Of a DNA stretch of 64,000 nucleotides, positions 24,314-36,158 are shown piece after piece (within the stretch, counting starts at the first letter, position 1; each line of letters opens with the position of its first letter). This DNA comes from Styela clava (Eukaryota; Chordata; Ascidiacea; Stolidobranchia; Styelidae). The stretch is taken from NCBI RefSeq assembly GCF_964204865.1, contig NC_135254.1:8189001-8253000 (forward strand), in the 5' to 3' direction. The notes below the pieces were generated by a model, which worked only from the letters and a program-made list of their open reading frames with translations, had not been told where the DNA came from and did no database searches. The position numbers and the translations under genes were made by a program.

Positions 24314-27300
24314 TCATTCTTGTAGAGTTTCTTCATCTGAAGAGAGAATAAATTCATTATATCAGTGGTGGGCAAGGTTTTTGGACCAGGGCACAAAATT
24401 TTTTCCCAATCATACTGGCGGGCCATGTAAGTATGAAGTAAAAAGTTACATTTTATGAACAATATTTATACTGTTACAAAAGTAAAAGTGAAACACAATG
24501 AGTCTCGTGCCAGAAATAAATTTAATCGCATTCCCCACAAATTCCTCAAACTGTTTTTTAGGTAAAATATCAAATTTTTTTTGGTTTCAGTTTGATTGTG
24601 GCAGCATCAAGCGGGCCAGATTGAATTACCTAGCGGGCAGGATTTGGCCCGCGGGCCTTGGTTAGCCCATGTCAGCATTATATAAATATAGCATAACTCC
24701 TTACATATCGTAAGATTTCACTATCAATGGCTGCCTGCGAAGGCCGGTAATGCGTCGTATAGAAAAGACATGATATTTCAGTTCGGAGCAAATTTTATCG
24801 TATAAAAAAGGCCTCTAAAGTCAGCTATATAACCAGTATGGTAATTCGACTACTCTCGATAACTAGATCTACATGTGAAACACAATAATTTTAGAGATAT
24901 TTCTAACGTAAGAAAGAATGATTTATCATAATTCCCAGAGAAAAAGTCGATTACCGTTACTTGCTTCACAGACGTATCCATGCTGTGGCAATGACGCACC
25001 GGAAAAGGGGCAGGGCCTCGTTCGGGGCGAATGGCGTCGTATAAAAAGTGTGAAATCTCTGCTAATTACCCGCTAATTTGACCTTTTTCGGAAACAAGGT
25101 CTACATGTGAAACTCGATAATTCAGAAGCTTTGTTTTAGCATAAAAGAGTGGGAAAGTAAGGTATGATTTTTTATAATTCCAACAGGAAAAGTCGATGGA
25201 CGTTACCTGATTCACAGACGAATCCATGTTGTTCACCGTTGCATTCATGTGTTTGCCATCGGTTGTAACTCATCACAGCACATCCGTGCTCAGATGATTC
25301 GTCTTTGATCCAGTATTTCGTGCCGTTTTCTCTGAATATTAATAATATTACAGACAAATTAACTATATTAGGTTAATATAGTTGATTGTTCAACTAAACG
25401 ACCCACACGAAGTTTTTGATTTTCAGGCAGGGAATACCACCTTGTATTCGTTATAAATTTACAAATATTATTGAGTTATTTATTTAGCATTATTACAAAA
25501 CATATTCAAGGAAATATTATAAACTATTCAATCTGTTTTATTCCAGGGGAGAGGGAAGCAGACGTGGCGGGTTTAAAATTCAAACATATCTAGGCGGCTT
25601 CTCGTACGATTACCAGTCCATGTCGGGTATGGGATTATTCAATCAGTTATTTCAGATGCATGGAATTCATGGTGAAGGAAGCTGTAAACGGCCAGTGGAC
25701 CACTATACAGCGGTGAGGAGCTCAGAAGTTCTGTCGCACATAAGTATCTCCCGTGAGATTCGAACCTGCGAACCCCGCAGAATAATTAGCGGTGCGTTGG
25801 CAAGCGTGTTAATGAAGCTCACTTAACAGTTTTGAGTCGTAAAATGATGATACGAATTAGTGCAAACCACAAATTAAACAAAATGTTATTTCTTCGTTTT
25901 AAATGGTTATACCCAACGTCTTACTTCGGCAATATTCTTAAAATGTCTTCATAGTGTCCGTTGTACACCCGGGCTAATCTTGCCCCTTTACTTTCACATT
26001 CCTTTTGAGCATTTGCCAAAGAAGTCGGGGTGTCCGAATAAGTCAATTTGGTTGTCGATACTGCTGATAACGATCTGGCGGTGCTTATACCTGTGAAATA
26101 TACAACATATATATTTTCAACATAATCTGTTTGTTGGTCACAAAATAGGTGACAATGAAGGCACGAGTCAGAGCATAATTGAACGCAAAATGATAATATT
26201 CTGTACATTGTCATTTTTACTCAAAATACTAACAATTTTTACAAGAGCAATGCTCAAATATATAGTAACGATTATCGCGAACTAGGTTTTGTACGATGAG
26301 CCCTAACTGAGCAACAGGTAACGGAAATTGTCGGCGAACATGCATGAGTAAATAAGAGCCATGTATTGGATAAAACAGCAAAATATTGAATGGAATATGG
26401 GGTTCTATGAGACTCAGACGGAATTTTAAAAAATCAAGGTAATAGCACTCGAGTGGCTTCAATCTTCCTGAAGTACTAAAATTTGATATCGAATCGTATA
26501 GGAGTGGGGAAAAAAGTATACTTAACAACAAGAATAAAATGTAGCAAAACGTTCCACAGACCGACTTCGTGTACAAAAATATGACGTTTAGAAAATATTT
26601 ACTTCTTTGACAGACGTAACCATAGTCTCCACTACAGGAATAGTCATGCCACATTCCAGCTACGTCCTCAGACGAAGATATACCCGATGCTGCGCAGTTT
26701 TCATCAGCACCAGAATTCGGCTGGTTAAAACCCCTGAGTATAAAGGAAATAACAATGTTAACGGTACACGAGGCCCGAGAAATTTTAGATCTTGTGCCTC
26801 ATCAATTACTGGCGTATTCAAAAATGCCACAATAAATATTTTCTTAACTGGCTGAAATTTTGGTACCCCCGAAGTATGTGAACCAAGATGGCGGACACCG
26901 GAACGACGTATATCTACCAGATTAGGGTTAGGCCATAATTTCAGGTACAAATACTACGGGAGTCACTTGGCTAGTCCCCGAACTTGTAATAAAACTAAAA
27001 TAGGGAAAATTGGAATAAAATTATTGCCTAACTCTATCTAACCTGGTACACATACTACGTTCCGGTGTCCGCCATCTTGGTTCACATACTTCGGCAGTAC
27101 CGAAATTTTAGCTATTTATTCACTTTTTTTAGATAAGTCTCTTCATTTTTTTTTATATAAAGTAGTTTTTCTGAAGCTCACTCGTTTGAAATATTATACT
27201 GTAGTAATTTGTATATCTTTTTAATCGTTGTTCACAGACGTGGAACCTTGAAAGAAGTTTTACACCGAATATTGGTGGCTCTTAACTAAACTGTCCTAAT

Positions 27301-29597
27301 TATTTTAATAATCTGCGCTGAATGGAATAGAGGGGGAATCCGAAAGAAGGATATAAGCGACCGAAACAAAATAATATTAATGGCAAGGCAGTACTCAATA
27401 AAGCATCAATTGCGTAATGTGAAAGATATATATTTTCTTACATACACAAAAACCGTTGGTGGGATTCAAAATTGTAAGTATCGAACTCACTAATGACAGG
27501 TTTCCTCAACTGAAAACATAGGATAATATGATAATATCCAGGGGGAGAAAAAAAACGATAAGATAGCTTAATCATATGGAAAACCCCGGCCTTTCGTCTG
27601 GCCACCAGACCATATCAGGTAATGGATAAATTAGCCAGTTATTTGTTTTCGGGAGCATGGACCTAATGGTGGAGGAAGCCGTAACCGACCAGCGATTACG
27701 TGGACCACCCTAAAGCGGCGAGGAGTCTAGCAATTCTTTCGCATATAACATTTATGTCATTACGTAAGCTGCATAAACATGACATGCTTTACATAAATCT
27801 AATACGCAAATTTTTAAAGTCAGATATACCGTTAGCTGTGGACTGTGGTGTACTTAAAACTGCTGTTGATATTCAAAGTCTAAAACAAAAACGGGTTGAC
27901 TGATAACCGCGGAATTCTAGAAACCGGTTAGCACGAACCTCTGCGAAACTGGTGAATCCCACTACTGAATAAAACCCCTTCGTAAAACTCTTATCCATGA
28001 CTTACCAATTTGTATAACCGTATCTGAAAGATGTTCCGTCCACCCAATACCAAAGTCCTTCCGATCGCATATCAGTGGCGCCAATCCAAACTAGGGGATG
28101 ACCCCTAAAAATAATATTCAGCGATAATTAATCGATGTTTCTATTTGACGTTAGAGCAACGTTTCTTAACCGATTGGGAATTTCTTCCCAGGGACGAATT
28201 AGATGAAATAAAGAAATGTTAGCTAATATTCTTCGTAGTTTCACTAATAATGTTTAGTAATTTAGTATTATTACAAAAGGACCTCCTAAAGTATGCGCAC
28301 CAATATGGCGCACAACCTGAACTCAAGTTGTGTACCAGGTTAGGGTCAGGTTGTGCGACATCTTGGTGCGCATACTTCAGGAGTACCTTACAAAACATAT
28401 TCATGAACACATTATAAACTGTCCCAAACTATGCAAAAGTCGAAGTGGAAATTGTGCGAAGCACTAGCTAATGATTCTAAAATACAGAGTGTTTATGTAA
28501 AGTGAGGGAGGGAAAAAAGGAATGGAATATATCAAATAAATTAAAGAATGAAGCCGCATATTAGTAGCGCCAATCCAAACTTGGGGATAAACCCTGAAAA
28601 TATACTGGCCTTGGTTGAAGTAATAGTAATCGTTGTTCTAGTTTAACCTGAAATATTGAGTACAAGGTGAAAAGAAAAACATATTACCAATACTCGAGCA
28701 TCAAATTCATTTGAGTCTGGGTATCTTCCTCGTTGATCTTAACAAGCCTTGATCCTGCGCCAAGTTCCGAACAAGCTACAAGTGCTTCACAAAATGATAC
28801 AGAATCATCTCCATCATTGTAGTAAGTTAGCTGGTATTTATCCGTGTAGATTGAATCAATTTTACCTGAAATATGAGAGTTTGACTCGAAATCAGGTGTT
28901 TGATGAATGACGTCCTTAAGCCAAAGCGTAACTGTCGGTTTGTTGACGACATGCTTGCATCGAACATGTTCTTCGAGTCTGAAAATCAAACTCGAGACGA
29001 ATCAATTTCTCGAATCTCATCTTAACATTGAATGAATTGATAGTAAAACCAAATACCAATACTATATTATTGCAATATTTCCCATCGATTATTGCTGTGT
29101 AGTCTTGTCACTTTACAAAACGAAAATTTTGGGAGATCTTGAAGTATGTTCAACAAGATGGCGCACAACCTGAACATAGTTTGTGTACAACGTTAGGGTT
29201 CAGGTTGTGCGCCATCTTGGTGCACATACTACGGGATCGCAAAATTTTGTCACAAAATTGATCAGAAAACGAATTCAAATGTCACTTGAATAATTATATA
29301 GAGCAGTGGTTCTCAAACGCACCCACAATAAGAGCGTTGAAAATATTTTTAAGACGGCGTAAAGCTAATTTAAAATGAAAAATATTTGTTATAGATTGAT
29401 TTCGCCTTATTATCTGTTATTTGAAGCTTATTGTTAGCTATTTATTTTTGAGGTGGGGCGCAATATTTGACAAATTTTAAAAAGGGGGCGCGGCTTAAAA
29501 AGTTTGAGAATCACTGATAGACTATTAAATAACACTCACGACTTTCTCCAATTGACACCAATAATGTCACGAAAATCAATGCAGGTATGCCCGTCAT
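24314..29597 (-). CDS. Secreted protein with two C-type lectin domains, 7 exons, 259 aa
   Basis: Exons on the minus strand: 29597-29540, 28865-28688, 28104-28006, 26733-26603, 26090-25925, 25331-25207, 24336-24314 (TGA). All junctions are GT-AG and all phases fit. Residues 1-19 (MTGIPALIFVTLLVSIGES) are a signal peptide. CTLD1 spans about 25-156: LVWIGATD, the LWYWVDGT core, Gln116-Pro117-Asn118 in the sugar-binding loop position, Trp140-His141-Asp142 in the WND position, and Cys125, 145 and 153. QPN is a hybrid of the EPN (mannose) and QPD (galactose) motifs, and His141 replaces a usual calcium ligand, so sugar specificity is uncertain. CTLD2 (about 157-253) lacks the WIG and QPD/EPN segment, keeping KYWIKDE and HGFVCES; it is short and probably not a classical sugar binder. 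The last exon (7 residues) is the least certain; without it the frame reads into the intron and stops at 25172. Confidence 0.82.
24363..24675. mobile_element. Non-autonomous hAT element, 313 bp, with 8-bp target duplication
   Basis: Begins cagtggtgggcaagg and ends ttagcccatgtcag, with gcgggccagattg and ggcccgcgggcc inside. It is flanked by exact cattatat repeats (24355-24362 and 24676-24683). It sits in the last intron of the two-CTLD gene, just upstream of the terminal exon. Confidence 0.85.
24840..25000 (-). pseudogene. Decayed duplicate of the sixth exon of the two-CTLD gene
   Basis: The stretch resembles 25078-25232 (tctacatgtgaaac, then aaaagtcgat, then the exon edge). On the minus strand it encodes ASLPQHGYVCEAS, matching EQHGFVCES of exon 6, but the upstream part of the exon is unrecognisable. 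It is probably not used. Confidence 0.6.
25610..25825 (-). repeat. SINE copy, diverged
   Basis: Reverse complement of the SINE: accagtccatgtcgggtatg at the left, gtgagattcgaacctgcgaa (B-box region) near 25750, and gcggtgcgttggcaagcgtg at the right. It lies in an intron between exons 6 and 5 of the two-CTLD gene. Confidence 0.75.
26862..27108. repeat. Palindromic MITE, family B, well preserved
   Basis: Edges ggtacccccgaagtatgtg and cacatacttcggcagtacc; ccaagatggcggacaccgg on the left mirrors ccggtgtccgccatcttgg on the right. It lies in an intron of the two-CTLD gene. Confidence 0.85.
27530..27760 (-). repeat. SINE copy, 5'-truncated
   Basis: Matches the reverse complement of the SINE from the tail (gataagatagcttaatcat) through ggaggaagccgtaaccgacc and ggcgaggagtctagcaatt. 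The A/B-box part is missing. Intronic. Confidence 0.75.
28281..28386. repeat. Palindromic MITE, family A
   Basis: Edges cctcctaaagtatgcgcacc and gcgcatacttcaggagtacc; core ggcgcacaacctgaactcaa. It lies in intron 2 of the two-CTLD gene. Confidence 0.8.
28561..28613 (-). pseudogene. Truncated duplicate of exon 3 of the two-CTLD gene
   Basis: On the minus strand an acceptor (ttttcag) leads into VYPQVWIGATNMR, matching GHPLVWIGATDMR of the intact exon at 28104, in the same phase. The copy ends after Met-Arg with no donor, so it is a dead exon duplicate. Confidence 0.7.
29132..29237. repeat. Palindromic MITE, family A
   Basis: gatcttgaagtatgttcaac at the left and gtgcacatactacgggatcgc at the right around ggcgcacaacctgaacatag. 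It is in intron 1 of the two-CTLD gene. Confidence 0.7.
29304..29516. mobile_element. hAT-like element, about 213 bp
   Basis: Inverted ends cagtggttctcaaac and gtttgagaatcactg; ttatttttgaggtggggcgc inside recurs at about 41.25 and 44.33 kb. Flanking 8-mers do not match, so the target duplication is lost or the ends have shifted. Confidence 0.65.
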
Positions 29598-29887
29598 ATT
29601 TTGGCTGGTATTAGGTGTTTATACTAAAAAAGCAAAAAAAAAAAACCATCTAAACAAAATGGTTACTTTAAAAGGCATTAAGTACATATTATCGATCACA
29701 AAATTAAGTTTTATTGGCGCCGCATAAACAAAAAGTTTGGGAACCTCCGCCGTAAAAGATTAGTTCTGTCAACATGAAAATAATTTTTTGATTTAGCCAT
29801 TCATTCATTGGAAGCTTCTGAAAAAATAAAGCCTCAAAAACCGAGGGAGTGATTCTTTTTACATTTTATTCAACAGCTGTCATATAC

Positions 29888-30130
29888 TTGGGTCGCATCG
29901 ACAGGTTCTCTTCGTTGCCGTCGGTTTGGGGGTTCACGTAACCGCTGGATGGTTACGGCTTCCTCCAACACCAAGTTCATGCGTCTGAATCAAATAACTA
30001 GCTAACTACTCCAATAGCCCGACATGAACTGGAAACCAAATGAGAGTCCGTTAGTTGTCATATGATTATATCATATAATCGCCCCCCAAATTCCCCCCGG
30101 AATAAATATGAAAATACTATCATATCCTAA
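29888..30130 (+). repeat. SINE copy, 5'-truncated
   Basis: ttcacgtaaccgctggatgg, ggcttcctccaacaccaagt and the ccggaataaatatgaaaata tail match the 22.92-kb SINE. The promoter half is missing. Confidence 0.75.
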
Positions 30131-30514
30131 TACTGCAATTATTTGTGCATCAAACGACTTCGAAAAAGGTTTAAGCCGCGTTTGTGGTGTATATAAAAGT
30201 TCCATTCTCATGTCGCTTCCATACTTCGTGCAGTCTTTTCTGGTGTTATAATAAAGCCTTATATACTCTTGATGGACAATTTATTTTAAAAAAATCCACA
30301 TCACACACGAATTGAAATGTTATTATTGACACAAAAATAGTAATAATAAAAGCTTTTTCGATTGATGTATAAAATTTCCCATTTGGAGTAAACATTCCAA
30401 GATAGATAAAACTTGTAAGCAAACATTTACAGATCTATAAAATTAGTGTATGATCATTTGATGTTTTACACCCGAGTATAGTTTTAGTATCTGTAGGTTG
30501 ATCTCACTTTGATG

Positions 30515-33012
30515 TTAACTACTAACGATAAAGTTTGGGAATTTTAGACGCACGAAAAATATACATTTGGATAGAATGCGGTTTGTAAATATTATGAATT
30601 CTATGAATATTTTTGAACACTCCCACCGCTAGATATGCGATAAAAAAAATAACAGCGTTATATTTAAATTTGTTCAGGTGGATATTTGTGAATTTTACAT
30701 AACAAAAGAATAAATATTTGACGAAGAAGGTGGTTCGCAAATATCGTAAATTCTAAAGCTCATTTAATGCAAATTATTAGTGTGAATGGTACCTGTTTGG
30801 ATGTTTTAAAAGCATATAAAAGTATTCGGAGTTATTGATCAGAATAACCATCTGAACAAACGTAGGGTCACTGGAATGACCCAATATTAAACAAGAGATA
30901 GTTTGGCATTTCACAAAAGACGATCAATCCTATTTGCAATATCAACAACTTTATGCTTCAAGCGAGACAATTAGTTGGTCAGTCCAATAAGGTTTTACAG
31001 TTGTGTTTCATTCTTTATGTATTATTAACGAAATTTTCTCAATTCTTCCGAAGCAGTGTATACTATGTCGTTGAAAAAGGATAAAATAGTGTCTCTTTGA
31101 TATTTTTTGAAAAATAAAATAGGTTCACGATTCTATTATGCTGTAATATTAAAAAAGACGTAATTTATAAATATTATAAATTAGGTTATTGTTACTTGAA
31201 AAATACTTATTTTTGCTTCGAATCATGGTAATTCAAAAAATCCGAGTCCAACTTACTGTAATAGTTTGCTACTTTGCAACAAAATAAACGTATTCATTTA
31301 AATTCAAATTATACTGAACTATGGAAAAATTAAATATGATGAATTATGTAAAACCTTTACAATAACATCGTCGTTCTAGCATCTATATTTTTTCCCTAAA
31401 AGGTACCCAAAATATATCTTGTTTGTTGAAGTCTTTTCGAAGTGCCGATCATATAATTTTACAATTTCATCGAAATTCGTCTTCCTTCGACCATTCCCCA
31501 CACTGTAAATATTTTTAATGTTAATTGTAAAAGCTTCAGGAAAGTGTGTTAGTTGAGACTATTTGTTCTAACCGGTATTGTCGCACACAACAAAATGTCA
31601 AATATCTGTGTATATATTTTTATAAAGTAAAGCCAATCCCGTTTCTAAATATAACATCTAAAGTGAATAAAAGTCAACGCCACTTTAATGGCCATAGATG
31701 ACGCCAAGATGGTGACATACATACTTTCTAAATGGGTAGTCTCGTGGTGTGTGTACCAGGTTGGAAATAACCACTAACGATAGAAGTTGGGAATTTTTGA
31801 GAATTTTAGACGCACGAAAAATATATATTTGGAATAGAATGCGGTTTGTAATTATTATGAATTCCATAAATATTCTTAAACACTCCCACCGCTAGATATG
31901 CGATAAAAAAAATAACAGCGTTATATTTAAATTTGTTCAGGTGGATATTTGTGAATTTTACATAACAAAAGAATAAATATTTGACGAAGAAGGTGGTTCG
32001 CAAATATCGTAAATTCTAAAGCACATTTAATGCAAATTATTAGTGTGAATGGTACCTGTTTGGGTGTTTTAAAAGCATATAAAAGTATTCGGAGTTATTG
32101 ATCAGAATAACCATCTGAACAAACGTAGGGTCACTGGAATGACCCAATAATAAACAAGAGATAGTTTGGCATTTCACAAAAGACGATCAATCCTATTTGC
32201 AATATCAACAACTTTATGCTTCAAGCGAGACAATTAGTTGGTCAGCCCGATAAGGTTTTTCAGTTGTGTTTCATTCTTTATGTATTATTAACGAAATTTT
32301 CTCAATTCTTCCGAAGCAGTGTATACTATGTCGTTGAAAAAGGATGAAAAAGTGTCTCTTTGATATTTTTTGAAAAATAATATAAGTTCACGATTCTATT
32401 ATGCTTTAATATTAAAAAAGACGTAATTTATAAATATTATAAATTAGGTTATTGTTACTTGAAAAATACTTATTTTTGCTTCGAATCATGGTAATTCAAA
32501 AAATCCGAGTCCAACTTACTGCAATAGTTTGCTACTTTGCAACAAAATAAACGTATTCATTTAAATTCAAATTATACTGAAATATGGAAACATTTAATAT
32601 GATGAATTATGTAAAACCTTTACAATAACATCGTCGTTCTAGCATCCATATTCTTTCCCTAAAAGGTACTTAAAATATATCTTGTTTCTCGAAGTGCCGA
32701 TGATATAATTTTACAATTTCATCGAAATTCGACTTCCTTCGACCATTCCCCACTCTGTAAATATTTATAATGTATATTGTAAAAGCTTCAGGAAAGTGTG
32801 TTAGTTGAGACTATTTGTTCTAACCGGTATTGTCGCACACAAAAAATGTCAAATATCTGTGTACATATTTTTATAATGTAAAGCCAATCCCGTTTCTAAA
32901 TATAACATCTAAAGTGAATAAAGGTCAACGCCACTCTAATGGCCATAGATGACGCCAAGATGGTGACATACATACCTTCAAAATGGGTAGTTTCGTTGTG
33001 TGTGTACCAGGT
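30515..33012. repeat. Tandem duplication, two units of about 1.25 kb
   Basis: Unit 1 about 30515-31766, unit 2 about 31767-33012. Landmarks recur in order: tttagacgcacgaaaaatat (30544, 31806), gaccattccccac (about 31490, 32739) and gatgacgccaagatggtgac (31696, 32948). Differences are mostly single substitutions. The matching minus-strand 65-72 codon frames are copies of each other and resemble no protein. Both units end in a fragment of family C. Function unknown. Confidence 0.85.
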
Positions 33013-33205
33013 TCTAGTAAGGCCATAATTTATTCCGATGTTCCTTATTTTAGTTCTATTACGAGTTCGCGGACTGTCTGTGTTAGCCAAGTGAATATAC
33101 CCCCTGCCCATAGGCTCCAGTCCCTTTACACAACTTGATGTGAAATAGCCGAACAAAATTAGTTACCTCCATATTGGTACACACATTTCTGGAGCGCACC
33201 TAAAT
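32943..33205. repeat. Palindromic repeat, family C
   Basis: Left ccaagatggtgacatacata and right acctccatattggtacacac arms, with gtgtgtaccaggtt, ccctgcccataggc and cacaacttgatg in the middle. Other copies are near 40.3-40.5, 43.5-43.7 and 47.95-48.58 kb (split). Confidence 0.6.
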
Positions 33206-33591
33206 GTTTGTTTAACTGTGAAACTCTTGATAGAGTCCATCCTTATACAATGTAGAGATGTTGAGCCTGCGAATCTCTGCCCATACCAATAAATTTTAAT
33301 GCGTTGGGCCCGACATCATTCATCGTTAATTGCACGTAGGTGCATTATTCACAATAAAATATAAAAACATCAACAATTATTTGAAATAATAAAAAGAATC
33401 GGAATAAACAGAAAATAGGCATTTTTCGGCACATCAAAAGAACTTAAACAAGCTTTATTTGATTGTAAATTTTTGATTTTCAAATTTCTGAGTGTTTTTG
33501 AATTTTTTTTTAATACGCACCATATATATAGTGTTAAACAATGTTGATTGAGCTATTTCTGTAAATGCATTCCCATACAAATGAATTTGGC

Positions 33592-33697
33592 GCTCCAGAA
33601 GTATGTGCACCAAGATGGCACACAACCTGAACCCTAACCTGGTACACATACCATGTTCAGGTTGAGGGCCATCTTGGTGCACATACTTCGGAGCTCC
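33592..33697. repeat. Palindromic MITE, family A
   Basis: Edges gcgctccagaagtatgtgca and gtgcacatacttcggagctc, with caagatggcacacaacctga and the mirrored gggccatcttgg arm. Confidence 0.8.
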
Positions 33698-33704
33698 ATG
33701 AATT

Positions 33705-36158
33705 TTAATCCTTTTGATCACCTTTAACTGCACGTATGTACAGTATTCACGCTAAATATATATGCAACAATATTTGCCTCTGACTGAAGGTATTTTCATT
33801 ATTGAAAACAACTATTCAAAAACATCAATAGATTCAGAATCAGAACTTTATTCAGTCACGAAAGAAGCAATAGAAAGCAGAAAAAATACATAGTAAACTA
33901 AAAAACAGGAAACATTGATTCACAGAAATTGATGCGAGGTCGTGAAAGACTCAAGGAGTCATCCAGTCAGCGAGACCTTGTTGCTGTATTAAAGTAGCAA
34001 ATATAGCAACGGAGCAATAAGATAAAAAATTATATTTAAAATACACAAATCATAGAAAAATGACAATAGATTCGAAATAAACTAGACTACAAGAACAGTC
34101 ATTACGATTCATTGGGAAGTAGATAGCTTATTAACGACACCTGGTGATTGAGATACGCATCAATGAATTCAAACACATCAAATTAATGCTGAGTCGTATG
34201 AACGAGCACTAAAAAAACTGAAGTAGCGTCTCAAGCAACGGGGTTGTTATTTGATAGCTACTTTTTGTGAAAAGTCTACGACGGAAGATTACCGAAGGTT
34301 ACCCATAATTGATTAAACAAATCACTTAAAACTTACAGCATGTTCAAAATATTGAAAACAATTTACTAATATAAAAATGGAAATTTCATATAAACAGAAA
34401 ATATGCAATATATAACACATACAAAAACTCGCTTTTGATCCGCTTGAAACAAGCTTTTGATCCTTGAATTGATCATGAAAGTTTTTGTGTTTTTTCAAAT
34501 GTTCTTGGAATATAAAATGTAGTTTGAGCAATTCGTGTAAATGTGTATTCGAACACAAAACATTCTTATCTTAATATTTTTTTGCTTATTCAATTACGAA
34601 TTTTGATCTTTTATGAAGTCTTGTAGTAATTATGTTTTCTGTCTTTCCAGAGCAATTGTTATACTCACACGCAACTCATATGTTTCTTGGGAAAAATTAC
34701 TTTGGACGTTTACATCATCGATCCGATAACACGCAATATTCGGTGAGATACCGAATTTGGAATGTTCGTTGGTTTAGGTGGTTGTGATTGAGAGATTGAT
34801 TATTCTGTCGTTAAAGCGAAGCTTCTATCCATGATGCCAACAAAACGTACAAACCACTAGAACACTAGATAGTGTCAAATGAACTAAGCTTATTCTGTGG
34901 ATTGTCTCACCAACAAAAATGCACTAACCCATGAATAATTACCATTAGTGAATGGGTATATATATTTTTTAACAATCCATTTAATTTTCTGTTTGATTTC
35001 TATATACTGATCAAACACTGAAAAGAAAACTACAAATAATCGAGTCAATATGTGTTAGTATGTTGGGTTTTATAATGAAATCACAAGAACGAGGCATCTA
35101 TGAATTTTGCTGCTGTTCAAAATTGTCCAATTGATAACCTGCCAAATGAAGACGTGAGTCATACCACGAATGGCAAGTCACTAACCCATGGGTCACAAAG
35201 TGACCCACCAATTTTTTTCGGTACTTTCCAAGACACAAACGTGAATATCGGTCGGAGACCGAAGACTTATCGATCGGAGGTTAGGGGATCCCCCAAAACA
35301 GCGCTCTTACTCCATAGTGAAACCGTGTGTCCCATCACTAATTAATTAATAACTCGCTAATTATACTACATAATTCATCGAAAATCAATAGGCTTCTGTT
35401 CCGAACTATGATGAATGCACATGCAAAATTTGGACAACAACAATAACAAACAAACAAAAAAACAGACAGATACTTATCAACATACTTACCGATCTTAAGA
35501 TCGATAAGTAATTAATGCAAAAACATACAAATCATAGCAGTGATAAAAATTGACGATAGAACAGCCACAATTTAATTTAACAAAAAGTTTTATAGTATGT
35601 AGTACAGCAGGGATGGTGAACATTTTTGACACGTTTATCAATAAAGGTTCACAATCACTGTGTATACGATTTTTAATAGTATAAGAATAATACGAACAAG
35701 TAATAATAAGTGAAAGTTTCAGTTATTTTGAAAAATACGGGTGGGGTCTTCTATTTTGCCTACCTTTAAGAACAGGCATTTCATTGGTGAATAAAAAGAT
35801 TGAATAAATACGATGAGAATGAAAATATTATTAATGTGAGCTTTTGATTTTTGATGCTTAGAAAGTCACTATTGCAAAAATATGAGGATTATCATAAAAA
35901 GAAGAATTTAAGTTTAGGTTATGCACGTGACAAAATCGAATCTTTGCCAGGAAAATATGGACTGCCAATAAATCGAATATATAAAATACATGCAAGAATA
36001 AAAGCATAGGACAATGACAAGCAAATAACAATTTCGATTTAAACTTTAATCAGAGTAAGTTTATCTACTCAAATTTAAGAATTTTATCTTATTCAACTGG
36101 TTTTGTTTTTAATATAAATCAATCCAACGATGAGGTGCTGCCTAGGTTTGAGCTGGTT
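33705..36158. other. Stretch without a recognised gene between family A MITE and CTLD gene
   Basis: Apart from a family D repeat (35236-35510) I see no exon with lectin or other domain similarity and no long frame. The 3' UTR of the minus-strand gene ending at 36159 must lie in its right-hand part. Confidence 0.4.
35236..35510. repeat. Dispersed repeat, family D (inverted relative to 9.7 kb)
   Basis: gaccgaagacttatcgatcg, ggatcccccaaaacagcgct, cccatcactaattaatta and catacttaccgatc match the reverse complement of 9733-10021. Confidence 0.7.

Noticed and set aside
26229..26654. 141-codon minus-strand frame
   Set aside because: Only its first 17 codons (MWHDYSCSGDYGYVCQR) belong to a lectin exon; the rest reads through the intron donor into non-coding sequence.
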